Below, piece by piece: positions 1 through 9,870 of a DNA stretch of 64,000 nucleotides. The position numbers and the translations under genes were made by a program. The DNA is taken from positions 30,561-94,560 of the forward strand of contig NZ_BMWB01000003.1 in assembly GCF_014651015.1 (NCBI RefSeq), written 5' to 3'. The notes beneath the pieces are model-generated. The model saw nothing but the letters and a program-made list of their open reading frames with translations. It did not search any database and was not told where the DNA came from. Source of the stretch: Streptomyces xantholiticus (lineage in GTDB: Bacteria; Actinomycetota; Actinomycetes; Streptomycetales; Streptomycetaceae). Position 1 is the first letter of the stretch. Each line of letters starts with the position of its first letter.

Positions 1-19
1 CCCACCACCGAAGTCAAGA

Positions 20-3000
20 ATGCGAGAAACCGCCTTGTCCGGCACACAACGCGTGCCGTCGTGGTCATGGAGGAGAGCGGGCCGCCGCCGCATAGCGGCG
101 GTCGCCCTTCCCGTGACCACGGCCATCGTCACGACTTTGCTCGGCGCCGCTCCGGCCCAGAAGTTCGAGCGTGACCCCAGCGCCCTGGAGAAGCCCGACT
201 TCGGCAGGGCCGCCCCGTTCCAGGCCAAGCACGGGCAGATCCCGGACCCGACCCGCCAGGCGGCGGCCAAGACGCGGGAACGGGCGGCCCACAAGGTCGT
301 CTGGCCCGCGGCCGGCGCCGCGAGCGTCACCGTCCCGTCGAAGCCGAACGCCGAAGCCAGGGCCGGCGGCCTGCCGGTCGCCCTCGGCCGGCCGGTGCCC
401 GACGGGACGGGCAGGACCTCTGCCGCGGGCACGGCCGCCGCGAACCGCCTGCTGAAGCCGGCACCGGCCAAGGCCGAGGTCCGGATCCTCGACCGGAACA
501 GGACGGCGAAGCTCGGCATCGAGGGCGTGGTCCTCACCGTGCGCCGTGCGGACGGCAAGGCCGATCCGTCGGGGCTGTCCGTCGCCCTCGACTACAGCGG
601 CTTCGCCGACGCCTACAGCGGCAACTGGGCCTCCCGGCTCCGCCTGGTGCAGCTCCCGGCCTGCGCCCTCACCACGCCGGAGAAGCCGGCGTGCCGCACC
701 ACCACGCCCGTGCCGTCCTCGAACGACACGGTGGACCGCACCGTCACCGCCCAGGTGGCGACGCCGAAGCCGACCGCGCAGACGCGCAGCGCCGGCGGGT
801 TCACCGTCCTCGCCGCCTCGGCCGGCACCTCCTCGGACCAGGGCACGTACGAGGCGACCCCGCTGTCGCCGTCGGCGACCTGGTCGGGCGGCGGCTCCAA
901 CGGCGACTTCACGTGGTCGTACCCGATGGACGTCGTGCCGCCCCCGGCCGGCCCCACACCGTCGGTGGCGATCGGCTACTCGGCGCAGAGCGTCGACGGC
1001 CGCACCTCCTCCACCAGCGCCCAGCCGTCCTGGGTCGGTGAGGGCTTCGACCTGCCCACCTCGTACATCGAGCGCTCCTACGGCTCGTGCGACGACGACG
1101 GCCAGGACAACAAGTACGACCAGTGCTGGAAGGAGGACAACGCCTCCATCGTCCTGAACGGCAAGTCCAGCTCGCTGATCCTGCTCGACAAGGCCAAGGG
1201 CACCTGGCGCCTCCAGGGCGACGACGGCGAGCGCGTCGTGCGCACCGCCGGAGCGGTCAACGGTGACGACGACGGCGAGCACTGGACCGTCACCACCACC
1301 GACGGCACGCAGTACGTCTTCGGCAAGAACCGGCTGCCCGGCTGGGCCACCGGCAAGGCCGAGACCAACTCGGTGTGGACCGTCCCTGTCTTCGGCGACG
1401 ACTCCGGCGAGCCCGGGTACGACGCCGGCACCGGCTTCTCCGCCCGTGCCAAGACCCAGGCATGGCGCTGGAACCTCGACTACGTCGTGGACCCGCACGG
1501 CAATGTCATGACGTACTGGTACGACAAGGAACTGAACCACTACGCCAAGAACGGCACCACCGGCAACGGCGCCGAGTACGTCCGCGGCGGCCACCTCAAG
1601 CGGATCGACTACGGTCAGCGCACCGACACGATCTTCTCCACCACCCGGCCCGCCGCGGCACGGGTGAAGTTCACGGTCGCCGAGCGTTGCGTACCGGTCA
1701 GCGGCGGGGAGACCTGCACCTCGCTGACCTCGAGCAACCGCAACGCCTGGCCGGACGTGCCGTACGACCAGATATGCAAGAAGGACACGGTCTGCACCGA
1801 CCAGCCGGCGCCTTCCTTCTTCTCCCGCAAGCGCCTCACGGCTGTCACCACCCAGGTCTACAAGGGCACCGGCACCGGCGCGGACACCGACTACCGCGAC
1901 GTCAACCAGTGGGCGCTGGACCAGTCCTTCCCGGACCCGGGCGACGGTTCCAACGCCGGGCTGTGGCTGAAGTCCATCCAGCACACCGGCAAGTCGGGCA
2001 CGCCCATCACCCTGCCGGCCGTCACCTTCGCCGGCATCCAGCTCCACAACCGCGTGGACAGGACCGGCGACGACGTCCCGCCCTTCATCAAGTGGCGCGT
2101 CCGCACGGTCACTTCGGAGACGGGCTCGGTGCTCACGGCGAACTACTCCGACCCCGAGTGCGTCGCCGGCACCAACATCCCGGCCGCGCTCGACAAGAAC
2201 ACAAAGCGCTGCTACCCGGTCAAGTGGATCCCGCCGTCGAACCCGACACCGGGAACGGACCCGCAGCCCCGCACCGACTGGTTCCACAAGTACGTGGTCA
2301 CCCAGGTCACCGAGTCCGACCCGACCGGTGGCTCACCGCTGAAGCAGACCGACTACACGTACCACGGCGGCGGCGCCTGGGCGTACGACGACCAGTCGCC
2401 CATCACCCAGGCCAAGTACCGCACCTGGGGCATCTGGCGCGGCTACCAGAAGGTCACCACCACGACCGGTGAGGCGGCGGGCGTCCGCTCCAAGTCGACC
2501 TCCCTGTTCTACCGGGGCATGCACGGGGACAAGCAGCTCGACGGAACCACCCGCTCGGAGACGGTCACCGACTCCACCGGCACATCGGTCGACGACGAGG
2601 AGCAGTACGCCGGCCAGGTGCGGGAGGCCATCACGTACAACGGCACGGCCGGCGGCGAGATCTCCGGCACCATCACCACGCCGTGGTCGCAGAACACCGC
2701 CACCGCCACCCACTCCTACGGCACGGTGCGCGCCTACATGACGCGCACGGCCAAGGAGGTCAAGCGCACCCCCGTCGCGGGCGGTACGCCGATCACGTCC
2801 ACCACGAACTCGACGTACGACCCGCAGAGCGGTCTGACGCTCACCGTGGAGACCGAGGGCGGTGGGGTGAAGGACTGCACCCGCACCGAGTACGCGAAGA
2901 ACACCACGGACTGGCTGCTCACGGCCGTGAAGCGGGTGGAGAAGGTCTCGGTCGGCTGCGGTGTCACGCCCAACCGCACGGGTGACCCGGAGACCACCCA

Positions 3001-6000
3001 CGTCATCTCGGACGTCCGCACCTCCTACGACGGCCAGGCGTACGGCGTTGCCCCCACCAAGGGTGACGTGACCGCCCAGCAGCGGGTCAACGGATACACC
3101 AGCGGCACCGCCCAGCTGCAGACCGTCGCCACCGCGAAGTACGACGCCCTCGGCCGTCTCATCGACCAGTGGGACCCCGACGGCACACGTACCAACCACA
3201 TCGAGTACACGCCGGCCACCGGGGGGCCGCTGACCGGCAAGAAGGAGGTCAACGCCCTCGGTCACACGGTGACGACCGAGATCGCTCCCGACTGGGGTTC
3301 GAACACGGTCAGCCTGGACCCCAACGGCAAGCGCACCGAGAACGCCTATGACGCCCTCGGCCGTCTGACGGACGTCTGGCTCGCCGACCGCAACCGGGCA
3401 GGCGGGGACGCCTCGAGCCGCAAGTTCGAGTACCGGATCCAGCGCGGTGCGGCCTCGTGGGTTGCCACCAAGACGCTCAAGAACGACGGCAACACGTACC
3501 ACACGTCGTACGCCCTGTACGACGCCCTGCTCCGCCCGCGCCAGACCCAGGCGCCCGCGGCGGTCGGCGGTGGCCGCGTCATCACGGACACCAAGTACGA
3601 CACCCGTGGCCTGGAGGTGGAGACCGCAGCCGACTACATCGACACCACTGCGCCGTCGGGTCAGTTGGCGACCCTCCTGACGGCCGCCCCCGCGGGGGTG
3701 CAGAAGGTGTACGACGGAGCCGGGCGGCCGACGATCGAGGTCACCCTCGCCCAGGGCAAGGAGCACTCCCGCACCACCACGACGTACGAGGGCAACGCGA
3801 CCACGGTCGAGCCCCCGGCCGGCGCTGCCGCCGTGCGCGAGGAGGTCGACAGTCGTGGCCGCCTCGCCGAGAAGCGGGAGTACGAGGGGAACAGGGCGAC
3901 GGGTGCCTACACCCGCCTCACCTATTCCTACGGCCGGGCCGACCTGTTGTCCAGGGTGCAGGACAACGACGGCAACGCGTGGGAGTACGGCTACGACTTC
4001 CTGGGCCGGACCGTCGCGGTCACCGACCCCGACGCCGGTACCTCCAGGAAGGAATACGACCACCTCGACCGCGTCACCGTCACCGAGGACGCCCGAGGCA
4101 GCATCCTCAGCCACACCTACGACCTGCTCGGGCGCCCGACCGGCCGGCTGTCGGGCCGTATCCCGGTGGTCAACGGCGTGCCGACGATCGACGACTCCAA
4201 GTACCTGGCGCGCTGGTCGTACGACACGATCGCCATCGGGCAGCCGACGTCCTCGATCCGGTACGAGGGCGGCAAGAGCGGCAAGGTGTACGCGACGACC
4301 AACGCCGCGTACGACCCGCTCTACCGGGTGCTGAAGGAGCAGTACACCATCAGCACCAGCGAAGGTGCGGTGGCGGGAACCGGCACCTACACCATCACCA
4401 ACGCCTACAACCTCGACGGCACACCGCAGTCGCGCGTGATCCCCGCCATGGGCGGACTCGCCCAGGAAGTGATCACCTACGGCTACAACGACCAGCGCCT
4501 GCCCACCACTCTGCAGGGGCTGACCGGCATCGTCCGCGGCACCGACTACCTGCCGGCCGGTGAGCGCATCCGTCTCACGCTGGGTGTCTCCTCCACCTCC
4601 AAGTGGACGGAGATCAACACCTCCTACGAGGACGGCACCAAGCGGCTGGCGCGGCAGACCGTCGTCTCCGAGTCCAACAGCACCACGGACGCGGACACGC
4701 ACTACCGGTACGACCCGGCCGGCAACCCGGTCGAGATCGACGACCGGGCCACGGCCCCGGGCGACAAGCAGTGCTTCACCTACGACGGGCATCGTCGTCT
4801 GAAGAGCGCGTGGACCGCCGGCGCCGACTGCGCGACGGCACCCACCGCCGCGGGCGTCGGAGGCGTCGCACCGTACTGGAAGTCGTTCACGTACGACACC
4901 GCGGGCAACCGCAAGACCGTCACCGACCACCTGGCCACGGGCGGGCCGGCGACCACCACGTACACCTACGACCGCACCACCGCGGAGAACAGCCTCCGCC
5001 CGCACCTGCTGGCCTCCACCACGACCAGCCCCGCGAACTCCGCGAGCCCGGACACGAGCTACACCTATGACGAGTCGGGCAACACCAGGACCCGCACGAT
5101 CGGAGGCAAGACCCAGAACCTCGAGTGGGGCCCGGAGAACAACCTCACCAAGGTGACGGAGGCCAACAGTGCGGAGACGTCGTTCCTCAACGACGCAGGC
5201 GGCAACCGGCTCATCCGCCGGGACGCCACGGGCACCACGCTGTACCTCGGCGAGACCGAGCTGCGCCACGACCAGGCGACCGGCAAGGTCCAGGCGACCC
5301 GCTACTACTCGCACGGCGGCCAGGTCGTCGCGGTGCGCACCCCGCAGTCGCTGACCTGGACGAGCGCCGACCACAACGGCACCGCCAACGTGCAGATCGA
5401 CGCGGCGACCCAGGTGGTGACCCGCCGTCACTCGCAGCCGTTCGGCGAGACGCGCGGCACCCGGCCCGCACAGTGGACCGGCGAGAAGGGCTTCGTCGGC
5501 GGTACGCAGGATCCCACCGGCCTCACCCACCTCGGCGCACGCGACTACGACCCGACGACGGGCCGCTTCGTCAGTGCCGACCCGATCGCGGACCTGAAGG
5601 ACCCGCAGCAGATCAACGGCTACGCCTACAGCAACAACAACCCCGTCACCTTCGCCGACCCGGACGGCAAGTGGTTCCTCTCGATGATCTTCGCCCTGAT
5701 CCGGCTCATCCGGGCGATCATCCGGTACGTCGCGGCGGCCATCCACACGTCCTACCGGCAGAACTACAGCCAGCGGGCGTCCAGGAACGGGTCACGAACC
5801 GGGCTCTCCGCCTCCGGAAGTGCGAGCTTCGCCTCCAGCAGCGGTGACAACTGCCCCGCGATCCAGCGGAACTACGGGATCTGCAACAACAAGGAACCCG
5901 AGAACCCGAAATCGCTCGGGCAGTCGCTCAAGGACACCGCAGGAGGCATCGGGGACTTCCTCGCCGGCACCGCGGACGCCGTCGAGTACGCCACCGAACC

Positions 6001-6583
6001 GTGGTGCTGGTTCGGTGCGGACTGCGGCGTGCAGGAGACGTACCGCGAGAAGGCGAAGGAAGCCGGGGTCGAAGTCGGCTCCAAGGAGTACAAGGACACG
6101 GCCGACGCGGCCGAGACGGTGTCCCTGCTGTTCGGTGGCTGGGGCCTGCTGAAGGCCATCATCAGGAAGGCGCTCAAGGGCGGGACCAAGGCCGACAGTC
6201 CATCCGGTGACAAACCGGGAGCGGCTGTCGCCGCTCGCCCCGACTTCAACAGCCCGATGTCGGCGTGGGGCCACTACGAGAAGCACGTTCTCGGGGTCAA
6301 GAGAAACAAGAGGGGCAAAGTCACAGGACCCGCGAAGGAGCCTCCGAACATGCCCGAGTTCAAGGGGCAAGGAGGATACGAGCGATATCGGGAGACGGCG
6401 CGTTCGTTCATGTCGGGCGGCGGTCCGGAGGGCTCCGTGACGCTTCCTTCGAGCTCCGGCGGATTCTTCCGGGTCGACCAGAAGACGGGCTACTTTGGAT
6501 ACATGAACGCCTCTGGAACGATCTCGACGTTCTTCCGGCCGCACATGGACCCGATGCAGTACTTCCGGGAGCAGTTCAAGTGA
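20..6583 (+). CDS. Secreted RHS-repeat polymorphic toxin
   Basis: This 2187-aa protein is an RHS/YD-repeat toxin. Such proteins form a shell of tyrosine/aspartate repeats that encloses a toxic C-terminal tip. An Arg-rich N-terminus followed by a hydrophobic stretch (about residues 18-45) looks like a signal peptide. YD repeats such as YDALGRL and YDFLGRT run through roughly residues 1030-1800. The RHS core (GARDYDPTTGRFVSADP) lies near 1838-1854, and everything after about 1885 is the variable tip. The last ~110 residues (starting near SAWGHYEKHVLG, with a GGFFRVDQKTGYFGY block and a terminal TFFRP) resemble the layout of BECR-fold RNase toxins, which is an inference. The ATG at 20 is near the window edge with only a weak upstream purine stretch. 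The stop overlaps the next gene. Confidence 0.9.
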   Translation: MRETALSGTQRVPSWSWRRAGRRRIAAVALPVTTAIVTTLLGAAPAQKFERDPSALEKPDFGRAAPFQAKHGQIPDPTRQAAAKTRERAAHKVVWPAAGAASVTVPSKPNAEARAGGLPVALGRPVPDGTGRTSAAGTAAANRLLKPAPAKAEVRILDRNRTAKLGIEGVVLTVRRADGKADPSGLSVALDYSGFADAYSGNWASRLRLVQLPACALTTPEKPACRTTTPVPSSNDTVDRTVTAQVATPKPTAQTRSAGGFTVLAASAGTSSDQGTYEATPLSPSATWSGGGSNGDFTWSYPMDVVPPPAGPTPSVAIGYSAQSVDGRTSSTSAQPSWVGEGFDLPTSYIERSYGSCDDDGQDNKYDQCWKEDNASIVLNGKSSSLILLDKAKGTWRLQGDDGERVVRTAGAVNGDDDGEHWTVTTTDGTQYVFGKNRLPGWATGKAETNSVWTVPVFGDDSGEPGYDAGTGFSARAKTQAWRWNLDYVVDPHGNVMTYWYDKELNHYAKNGTTGNGAEYVRGGHLKRIDYGQRTDTIFSTTRPAAARVKFTVAERCVPVSGGETCTSLTSSNRNAWPDVPYDQICKKDTVCTDQPAPSFFSRKRLTAVTTQVYKGTGTGADTDYRDVNQWALDQSFPDPGDGSNAGLWLKSIQHTGKSGTPITLPAVTFAGIQLHNRVDRTGDDVPPFIKWRVRTVTSETGSVLTANYSDPECVAGTNIPAALDKNTKRCYPVKWIPPSNPTPGTDPQPRTDWFHKYVVTQVTESDPTGGSPLKQTDYTYHGGGAWAYDDQSPITQAKYRTWGIWRGYQKVTTTTGEAAGVRSKSTSLFYRGMHGDKQLDGTTRSETVTDSTGTSVDDEEQYAGQVREAITYNGTAGGEISGTITTPWSQNTATATHSYGTVRAYMTRTAKEVKRTPVAGGTPITSTTNSTYDPQSGLTLTVETEGGGVKDCTRTEYAKNTTDWLLTAVKRVEKVSVGCGVTPNRTGDPETTHVISDVRTSYDGQAYGVAPTKGDVTAQQRVNGYTSGTAQLQTVATAKYDALGRLIDQWDPDGTRTNHIEYTPATGGPLTGKKEVNALGHTVTTEIAPDWGSNTVSLDPNGKRTENAYDALGRLTDVWLADRNRAGGDASSRKFEYRIQRGAASWVATKTLKNDGNTYHTSYALYDALLRPRQTQAPAAVGGGRVITDTKYDTRGLEVETAADYIDTTAPSGQLATLLTAAPAGVQKVYDGAGRPTIEVTLAQGKEHSRTTTTYEGNATTVEPPAGAAAVREEVDSRGRLAEKREYEGNRATGAYTRLTYSYGRADLLSRVQDNDGNAWEYGYDFLGRTVAVTDPDAGTSRKEYDHLDRVTVTEDARGSILSHTYDLLGRPTGRLSGRIPVVNGVPTIDDSKYLARWSYDTIAIGQPTSSIRYEGGKSGKVYATTNAAYDPLYRVLKEQYTISTSEGAVAGTGTYTITNAYNLDGTPQSRVIPAMGGLAQEVITYGYNDQRLPTTLQGLTGIVRGTDYLPAGERIRLTLGVSSTSKWTEINTSYEDGTKRLARQTVVSESNSTTDADTHYRYDPAGNPVEIDDRATAPGDKQCFTYDGHRRLKSAWTAGADCATAPTAAGVGGVAPYWKSFTYDTAGNRKTVTDHLATGGPATTTYTYDRTTAENSLRPHLLASTTTSPANSASPDTSYTYDESGNTRTRTIGGKTQNLEWGPENNLTKVTEANSAETSFLNDAGGNRLIRRDATGTTLYLGETELRHDQATGKVQATRYYSHGGQVVAVRTPQSLTWTSADHNGTANVQIDAATQVVTRRHSQPFGETRGTRPAQWTGEKGFVGGTQDPTGLTHLGARDYDPTTGRFVSADPIADLKDPQQINGYAYSNNNPVTFADPDGKWFLSMIFALIRLIRAIIRYVAAAIHTSYRQNYSQRASRNGSRTGLSASGSASFASSSGDNCPAIQRNYGICNNKEPENPKSLGQSLKDTAGGIGDFLAGTADAVEYATEPWCWFGADCGVQETYREKAKEAGVEVGSKEYKDTADAAETVSLLFGGWGLLKAIIRKALKGGTKADSPSGDKPGAAVAARPDFNSPMSAWGHYEKHVLGVKRNKRGKVTGPAKEPPNMPEFKGQGGYERYRETARSFMSGGGPEGSVTLPSSSGGFFRVDQKTGYFGYMNASGTISTFFRPHMDPMQYFREQFK

Positions 6584-6996
6584 CGGACGAGAACGATGCG
6601 ACGTTGACCTCTGCTTTCACCCGGGTCGCCGGCGCGGCGGGCTGGAAGTGGTCCGACGACCCCTGGAGATCGTGCGAGGGGTGGCGGAGCTTTGTGGAGG
6701 AATGCGCAGAGGGCTACGAGATGGATTACAGCGAGTACCTGCACGACATCTCCGTGCGGGACCTGCTGGATCTGGCACTGAACGACGAGGCCGCCAGGCG
6801 GGCCGACGGCTTCTCCGAGTTCTCCGCCGCCGTCCGGAACACCGATCAGGCGTTCCGCGAACTCATCGGGCAGGGTCCTGTGATCAGGCCGGACGAGCCG
6901 AGATGGTGGAGGCGGTCACTGCCGCCCCTCGGCGGCGAGGAGTTCGTGAGAGACGTACAGGAAAGACTGAGGGTGTCCTTGGTCACCACCGCATAA
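6580..6996 (+). CDS. Candidate immunity protein for the RHS toxin
   Basis: This 138-aa acidic, Trp-rich protein is not a family I recognise. The GTG start at 6580 overlaps the toxin stop as GTGA, so the two genes are translationally coupled. A small soluble protein with no signal peptide or membrane segment directly after an RHS toxin tip is the classic immunity-gene position. A strong hairpin follows immediately, so the pair forms a closed transcription unit. The reading frame is open far upstream of 6580, but that part is a shadow of the toxin gene. The immunity role rests only on position. Confidence 0.75.
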   Translation: MTDENDATLTSAFTRVAGAAGWKWSDDPWRSCEGWRSFVEECAEGYEMDYSEYLHDISVRDLLDLALNDEAARRADGFSEFSAAVRNTDQAFRELIGQGPVIRPDEPRWWRRSLPPLGGEEFVRDVQERLRVSLVTTA

Positions 6997-7000
6997 AAGT

Positions 7001-7031
7001 GTCGTGGCCGCCACCATGTGGCGGCCACGAC
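7001..7031 (+). terminator. Hairpin terminator after toxin/immunity pair
   Basis: A perfect 13-bp inverted repeat (gtcgtggccgcca, 7001-7013, against 7019-7031) with a 5-nt loop starts 4 nt after the immunity stop codon and is followed by ccgtttt. It is a strong Rho-independent-like terminator. Confidence 0.8.
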
Positions 7032-7354
7032 CCGTTTTCCCGGCACGCCCGCGCTCCGCTCGGGCGTCCGAAACCGGCTGCGGCGTCCTGTCACGACCCT
7101 TCGGAACCGGACGGCCGACGGTGGCGGCCGTGCGGCTGCGTCGCCGCGTCCTCGCTCGCCGCACCGCCCCGGTGCTTTCCGGCACCGCCGCCGTCGCCCC
7201 GGACCGCGGCCGCGGGCTGCGGGCGCTCGTGGGTCGTGTCGGTTCGGACTTCAGACATGTGGGAAGTCACCCCGTGTGATCGTTAGGTACGTGTGTCGCA
7301 GGGAGCCCGGCCGCAACCGTGAGATCCGTGGCCCGGTCGCCCCGGCCCGTGAGT
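7032..7354. other. Non-coding spacer between convergent genes
   Basis: I see no convincing gene here. Short open frames exist on both strands, but they are Arg/Pro-rich without a ribosome site, as expected from GC-rich DNA. The stretch separates two convergent units. Confidence 0.6.
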
Positions 7355-8605
7355 CTAACCACGGGCACCCCGGCCGGTGAGTGGTGCCTGCTGCAACGGA
7401 ACCGGCCTGTGCACAACAGGACTCACGGAGCCTTCGCACGGTTCCCCACCTGCGGCTTCCGGTTGTGCCGGTTCTGTGGCCGCCCCGTGCCGATAGGTTT
7501 CTGCAGAGGAAACGACGGCGTCCGGCGCCTGGGTCCGTGCCACTGCGCACGCCACCGACCCTGTCGCGTAGGGGAGTTGCAGCACACCTCCCCGGCTCCA
7601 GGTCCCGGCGCCGGTCAACCAGCCTTCCGGAGCCGGTAGTTGGTGCAGTTGACGGCCCGCCGGCCGCCACACGCCCACCCAGCTGCCCGCCGCGCCGTCG
7701 ATCCGCAGGGCCACCGCACAGCTCTCCGGCGTCAGCACCTGCCCGGGCTGCACGGCGAACGGTGTCATCCGCGCGTCAGGCAGCCGCAGGCTCCGCGGGA
7801 ACCGCACCGGCAGCAGGCTCCCCAGCACACCCCAGCCGAGCAGGTCCTGGCCCGGACCCGGCGCGTTCGAACGGACCAGCAGCAGACCGCTGTCGGCGTC
7901 CGCGAGCAGCAGTCGGTCGTCACTGTCCTCCGTGATCTGCAGCAGCGGCGTCACCTCGCCGCCCCGAGCCAGATCGACCGCGACCGTCTTGACCGGCCCG
8001 CCGTCCGGCCCGCACCTGTCCAGTGCGAGCATCCGTCCCGTACGGTCCAGCCAGGCGCCGCCCGAGCAGTGACCTGCGATGTCGGCAATGTGCTCGGGGC
8101 CGCCCGCGCCGCCCGCCACCATCCAGAGGCCCGTCGAACGCCCACCGGGTGCCAGGGCATAGGCGCGGATCCCGTCCGGCGACGGGGGCAGCAGCGTCAA
8201 CTCCTCGGCGGTGACGGCCCCGAGGGCCAGCTCGCCCGTCACCGGGCCGGTCGGGGACAGCAGCGAGAACGTGTGCCGCTCCGCGACGCGGCGGCGGATC
8301 AGGACCCGGCCGTCGACGAGCGGCAGAACCTGCGCCTCCCGTTCCTCCGGCTGGTCGAGCGGCAGCGGGACGGCGTACGGCTCGGGCCCGTCCAGCGTCC
8401 AGCGCTCGGGGAACAGCGCGTCGCCGCCACCGGCGAGGCGGGCACCGTACGTCCCGTCCGCGGTGATCGTGAGCCCCGGTGCCCCGGCAACTGCCGGGGG
8501 CTCCGCGTCCCCCGCGCTCACCGGCTCCGGGCCGTCGGCGCCGTCCGTTCCGCTGTCCGCCACCGCCCCGTCCTCCGTGGCGGTCTCGATGGCCAAGGCT
8601 GTCAT
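7355..8605 (-). CDS. Conserved hypothetical protein, beta-propeller-like
   Basis: This is a 416-aa protein of unknown function. The ATG at 8605 is chosen because GGAGGTGAGG lies 5-6 nt upstream; the frame extends 30 codons further without such a site. After an acidic low-complexity leader (about 55 residues) the sequence alternates beta-strand-like blocks with SPDG- and DRTG-type turns, as in WD40/TolB-like propellers. No signal peptide or membrane segment is evident. It is divergent from the iron-siderophore lipoprotein gene, and the shared 186-bp intergenic region contains an iron box, so iron control of both genes is possible but not shown. Confidence 0.75.
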   Translation of the reverse strand: MTALAIETATEDGAVADSGTDGADGPEPVSAGDAEPPAVAGAPGLTITADGTYGARLAGGGDALFPERWTLDGPEPYAVPLPLDQPEEREAQVLPLVDGRVLIRRRVAERHTFSLLSPTGPVTGELALGAVTAEELTLLPPSPDGIRAYALAPGGRSTGLWMVAGGAGGPEHIADIAGHCSGGAWLDRTGRMLALDRCGPDGGPVKTVAVDLARGGEVTPLLQITEDSDDRLLLADADSGLLLVRSNAPGPGQDLLGWGVLGSLLPVRFPRSLRLPDARMTPFAVQPGQVLTPESCAVALRIDGAAGSWVGVWRPAGRQLHQLPAPEGWLTGAGTWSRGGVLQLPYATGSVACAVARTQAPDAVVSSAETYRHGAATEPAQPEAAGGEPCEGSVSPVVHRPVPLQQAPLTGRGARG

Positions 8606-8750
8606 CGATGCCTCACCTCCGGCCACCGAAGCTAGGGATCGCACTTCCTGCCGAACAATACGAGACAGGTCCACTTCACACATATGGGTGGCCATGCACC
8701 GATTTGCCTGAGGGGTAAGGGGCGGTTGTGCTCTCAGGCGCGGCCGTGCG

Positions 8751-8769
8751 TAAGGTAAGGGCCACCTAA
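8751..8769 (+). promoter_or_regulatory. Iron box (IdeR/DmdR1-type operator)
   Basis: The 19-mer taaggtaagggccacctaa matches the known actinobacterial iron-box consensus TTAGGTTAGGCTCACCTAA at 15 of 19 positions. It lies 22 bp upstream of the siderophore-binding lipoprotein start. Such sites bind the iron-loaded DtxR-family repressor, so transcription should rise in iron starvation. Confidence 0.85.
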
Positions 8770-8791
8770 GTTCGCAGAGCAGGAGTACGCC

Positions 8792-9829
8792 ATGTCCCTA
8801 CGCCGCCGCGGTGCAGCCGCCGCAGTCGCCTTCGCCGCTGCCCTCTCCCTCGCCGCCTGCGGCACCGACGGCGGGGCAGGTGAGGACACCGGCGCGAAGT
8901 CCGACGGCGGCGGCAAGAAGGCTGTGGCCCAGGGTGGCGAGGACTTCGGCGACGCGGCCGAGAAGACGGCGGCGATGGGCACGGACGCGAAGCCCGGTGA
9001 GTTCCCGCGCACCATCACCCACGCGCTCGGCAAGACCGAGATCAAGGCCGCGCCCAAGCGTGTCGTCGTCCTCGACGTCGGTGAGCTCGACAACGTCGCC
9101 TCCCTGGGCGTCCGGCCCGTCGGTTACGCGCCCACCGAGGGCGACGACGGCGTCCCCGAGTACCTGAAGAAGACCGCGGGCAGCCCCAGGAGCGTCGGCA
9201 CCATCAACAGCCTCAACCTGGAGGCCGTCGCGGCCCTGAAGCCGGACCTGATCCTCGGCAGCCAGCTGCGCGCGAACGACAAGTACCAGGAGCTGTCCCG
9301 GATCGCTCCGACCGTCTTCTCCCTCCGCCCCGGCTTCACCTGGAAGGAGAACTACCTTCTGAACGCCGCCGCCCTCGACAGGACGGCGGAGGCCGAGGCC
9401 AAGCTCGCCGCGTACGAGAAGAAGGCCAAGCAGCTCGGGGCCGACCTCGGCGAGAAGAAGCCGACCGTCACCATGCTGCGCTACATGCCGGGCAAGATCC
9501 GTCTCTACGCGCAGGCCTCCTTCATCGGCACGATCCTGCGCGACGCCGGTGTCCCGCGCCCGGAGAACCAGCAGATCGACGACCTCGCCGCCGAGATCAG
9601 CCCGGAGAAGATGGACGAGGCCGACGCCGACTGGATCTTCACGGGCGTCTACGGCGACCCGTCGAAGACCCAGCGCGACACCGCCGAGTCCAACCCGCTG
9701 TGGAAGGACCTGGGGGCCGTCAAGGCCGGGCAGGCCAAGGACGTTCCGGACGAGACCTGGTACCTCGGTCTCGGCGTCACCGCCGCCGACGAGGTCCTCG
9801 ACGACCTGCGCGGCTTCCTGGTGAAGTAG
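8792..9829 (+). CDS. Iron-siderophore ABC transporter substrate-binding lipoprotein
   Basis: This 345-aa FecB/FepB-type periplasmic-binding-fold protein should capture ferric siderophores outside the membrane and hand them to an ABC permease. The N-terminus MSLRRRG, a hydrophobic stretch and the lipobox LAAC (Cys23) mark a lipoprotein; a Gly/Asp/Lys-rich linker follows. The mature part has the family layout: PKRVVVLDVGELDNVASLG, then AALKPDLILGS, a long central helix, and the second lobe with DADWIFTGVYGD and LGVTAADEVLDDL. The ATG at 8792 has AGGAG at 8781-8785. No permease or ATPase gene adjoins it, so it must share a transporter encoded elsewhere. Confidence 0.92.
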   Translation: MSLRRRGAAAAVAFAAALSLAACGTDGGAGEDTGAKSDGGGKKAVAQGGEDFGDAAEKTAAMGTDAKPGEFPRTITHALGKTEIKAAPKRVVVLDVGELDNVASLGVRPVGYAPTEGDDGVPEYLKKTAGSPRSVGTINSLNLEAVAALKPDLILGSQLRANDKYQELSRIAPTVFSLRPGFTWKENYLLNAAALDRTAEAEAKLAAYEKKAKQLGADLGEKKPTVTMLRYMPGKIRLYAQASFIGTILRDAGVPRPENQQIDDLAAEISPEKMDEADADWIFTGVYGDPSKTQRDTAESNPLWKDLGAVKAGQAKDVPDETWYLGLGVTAADEVLDDLRGFLVK

Positions 9830-9870
9830 GGGCACACCTCACGGGCGGGCGGGGCAGGTAGCCTTTGTGC

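Noticed and set aside
7004..7380. Two short plus-strand frames after the RHS immunity gene.
   Set aside because: They begin inside the terminator hairpin, have no ribosome site, and are Arg/Pro-rich shadows.
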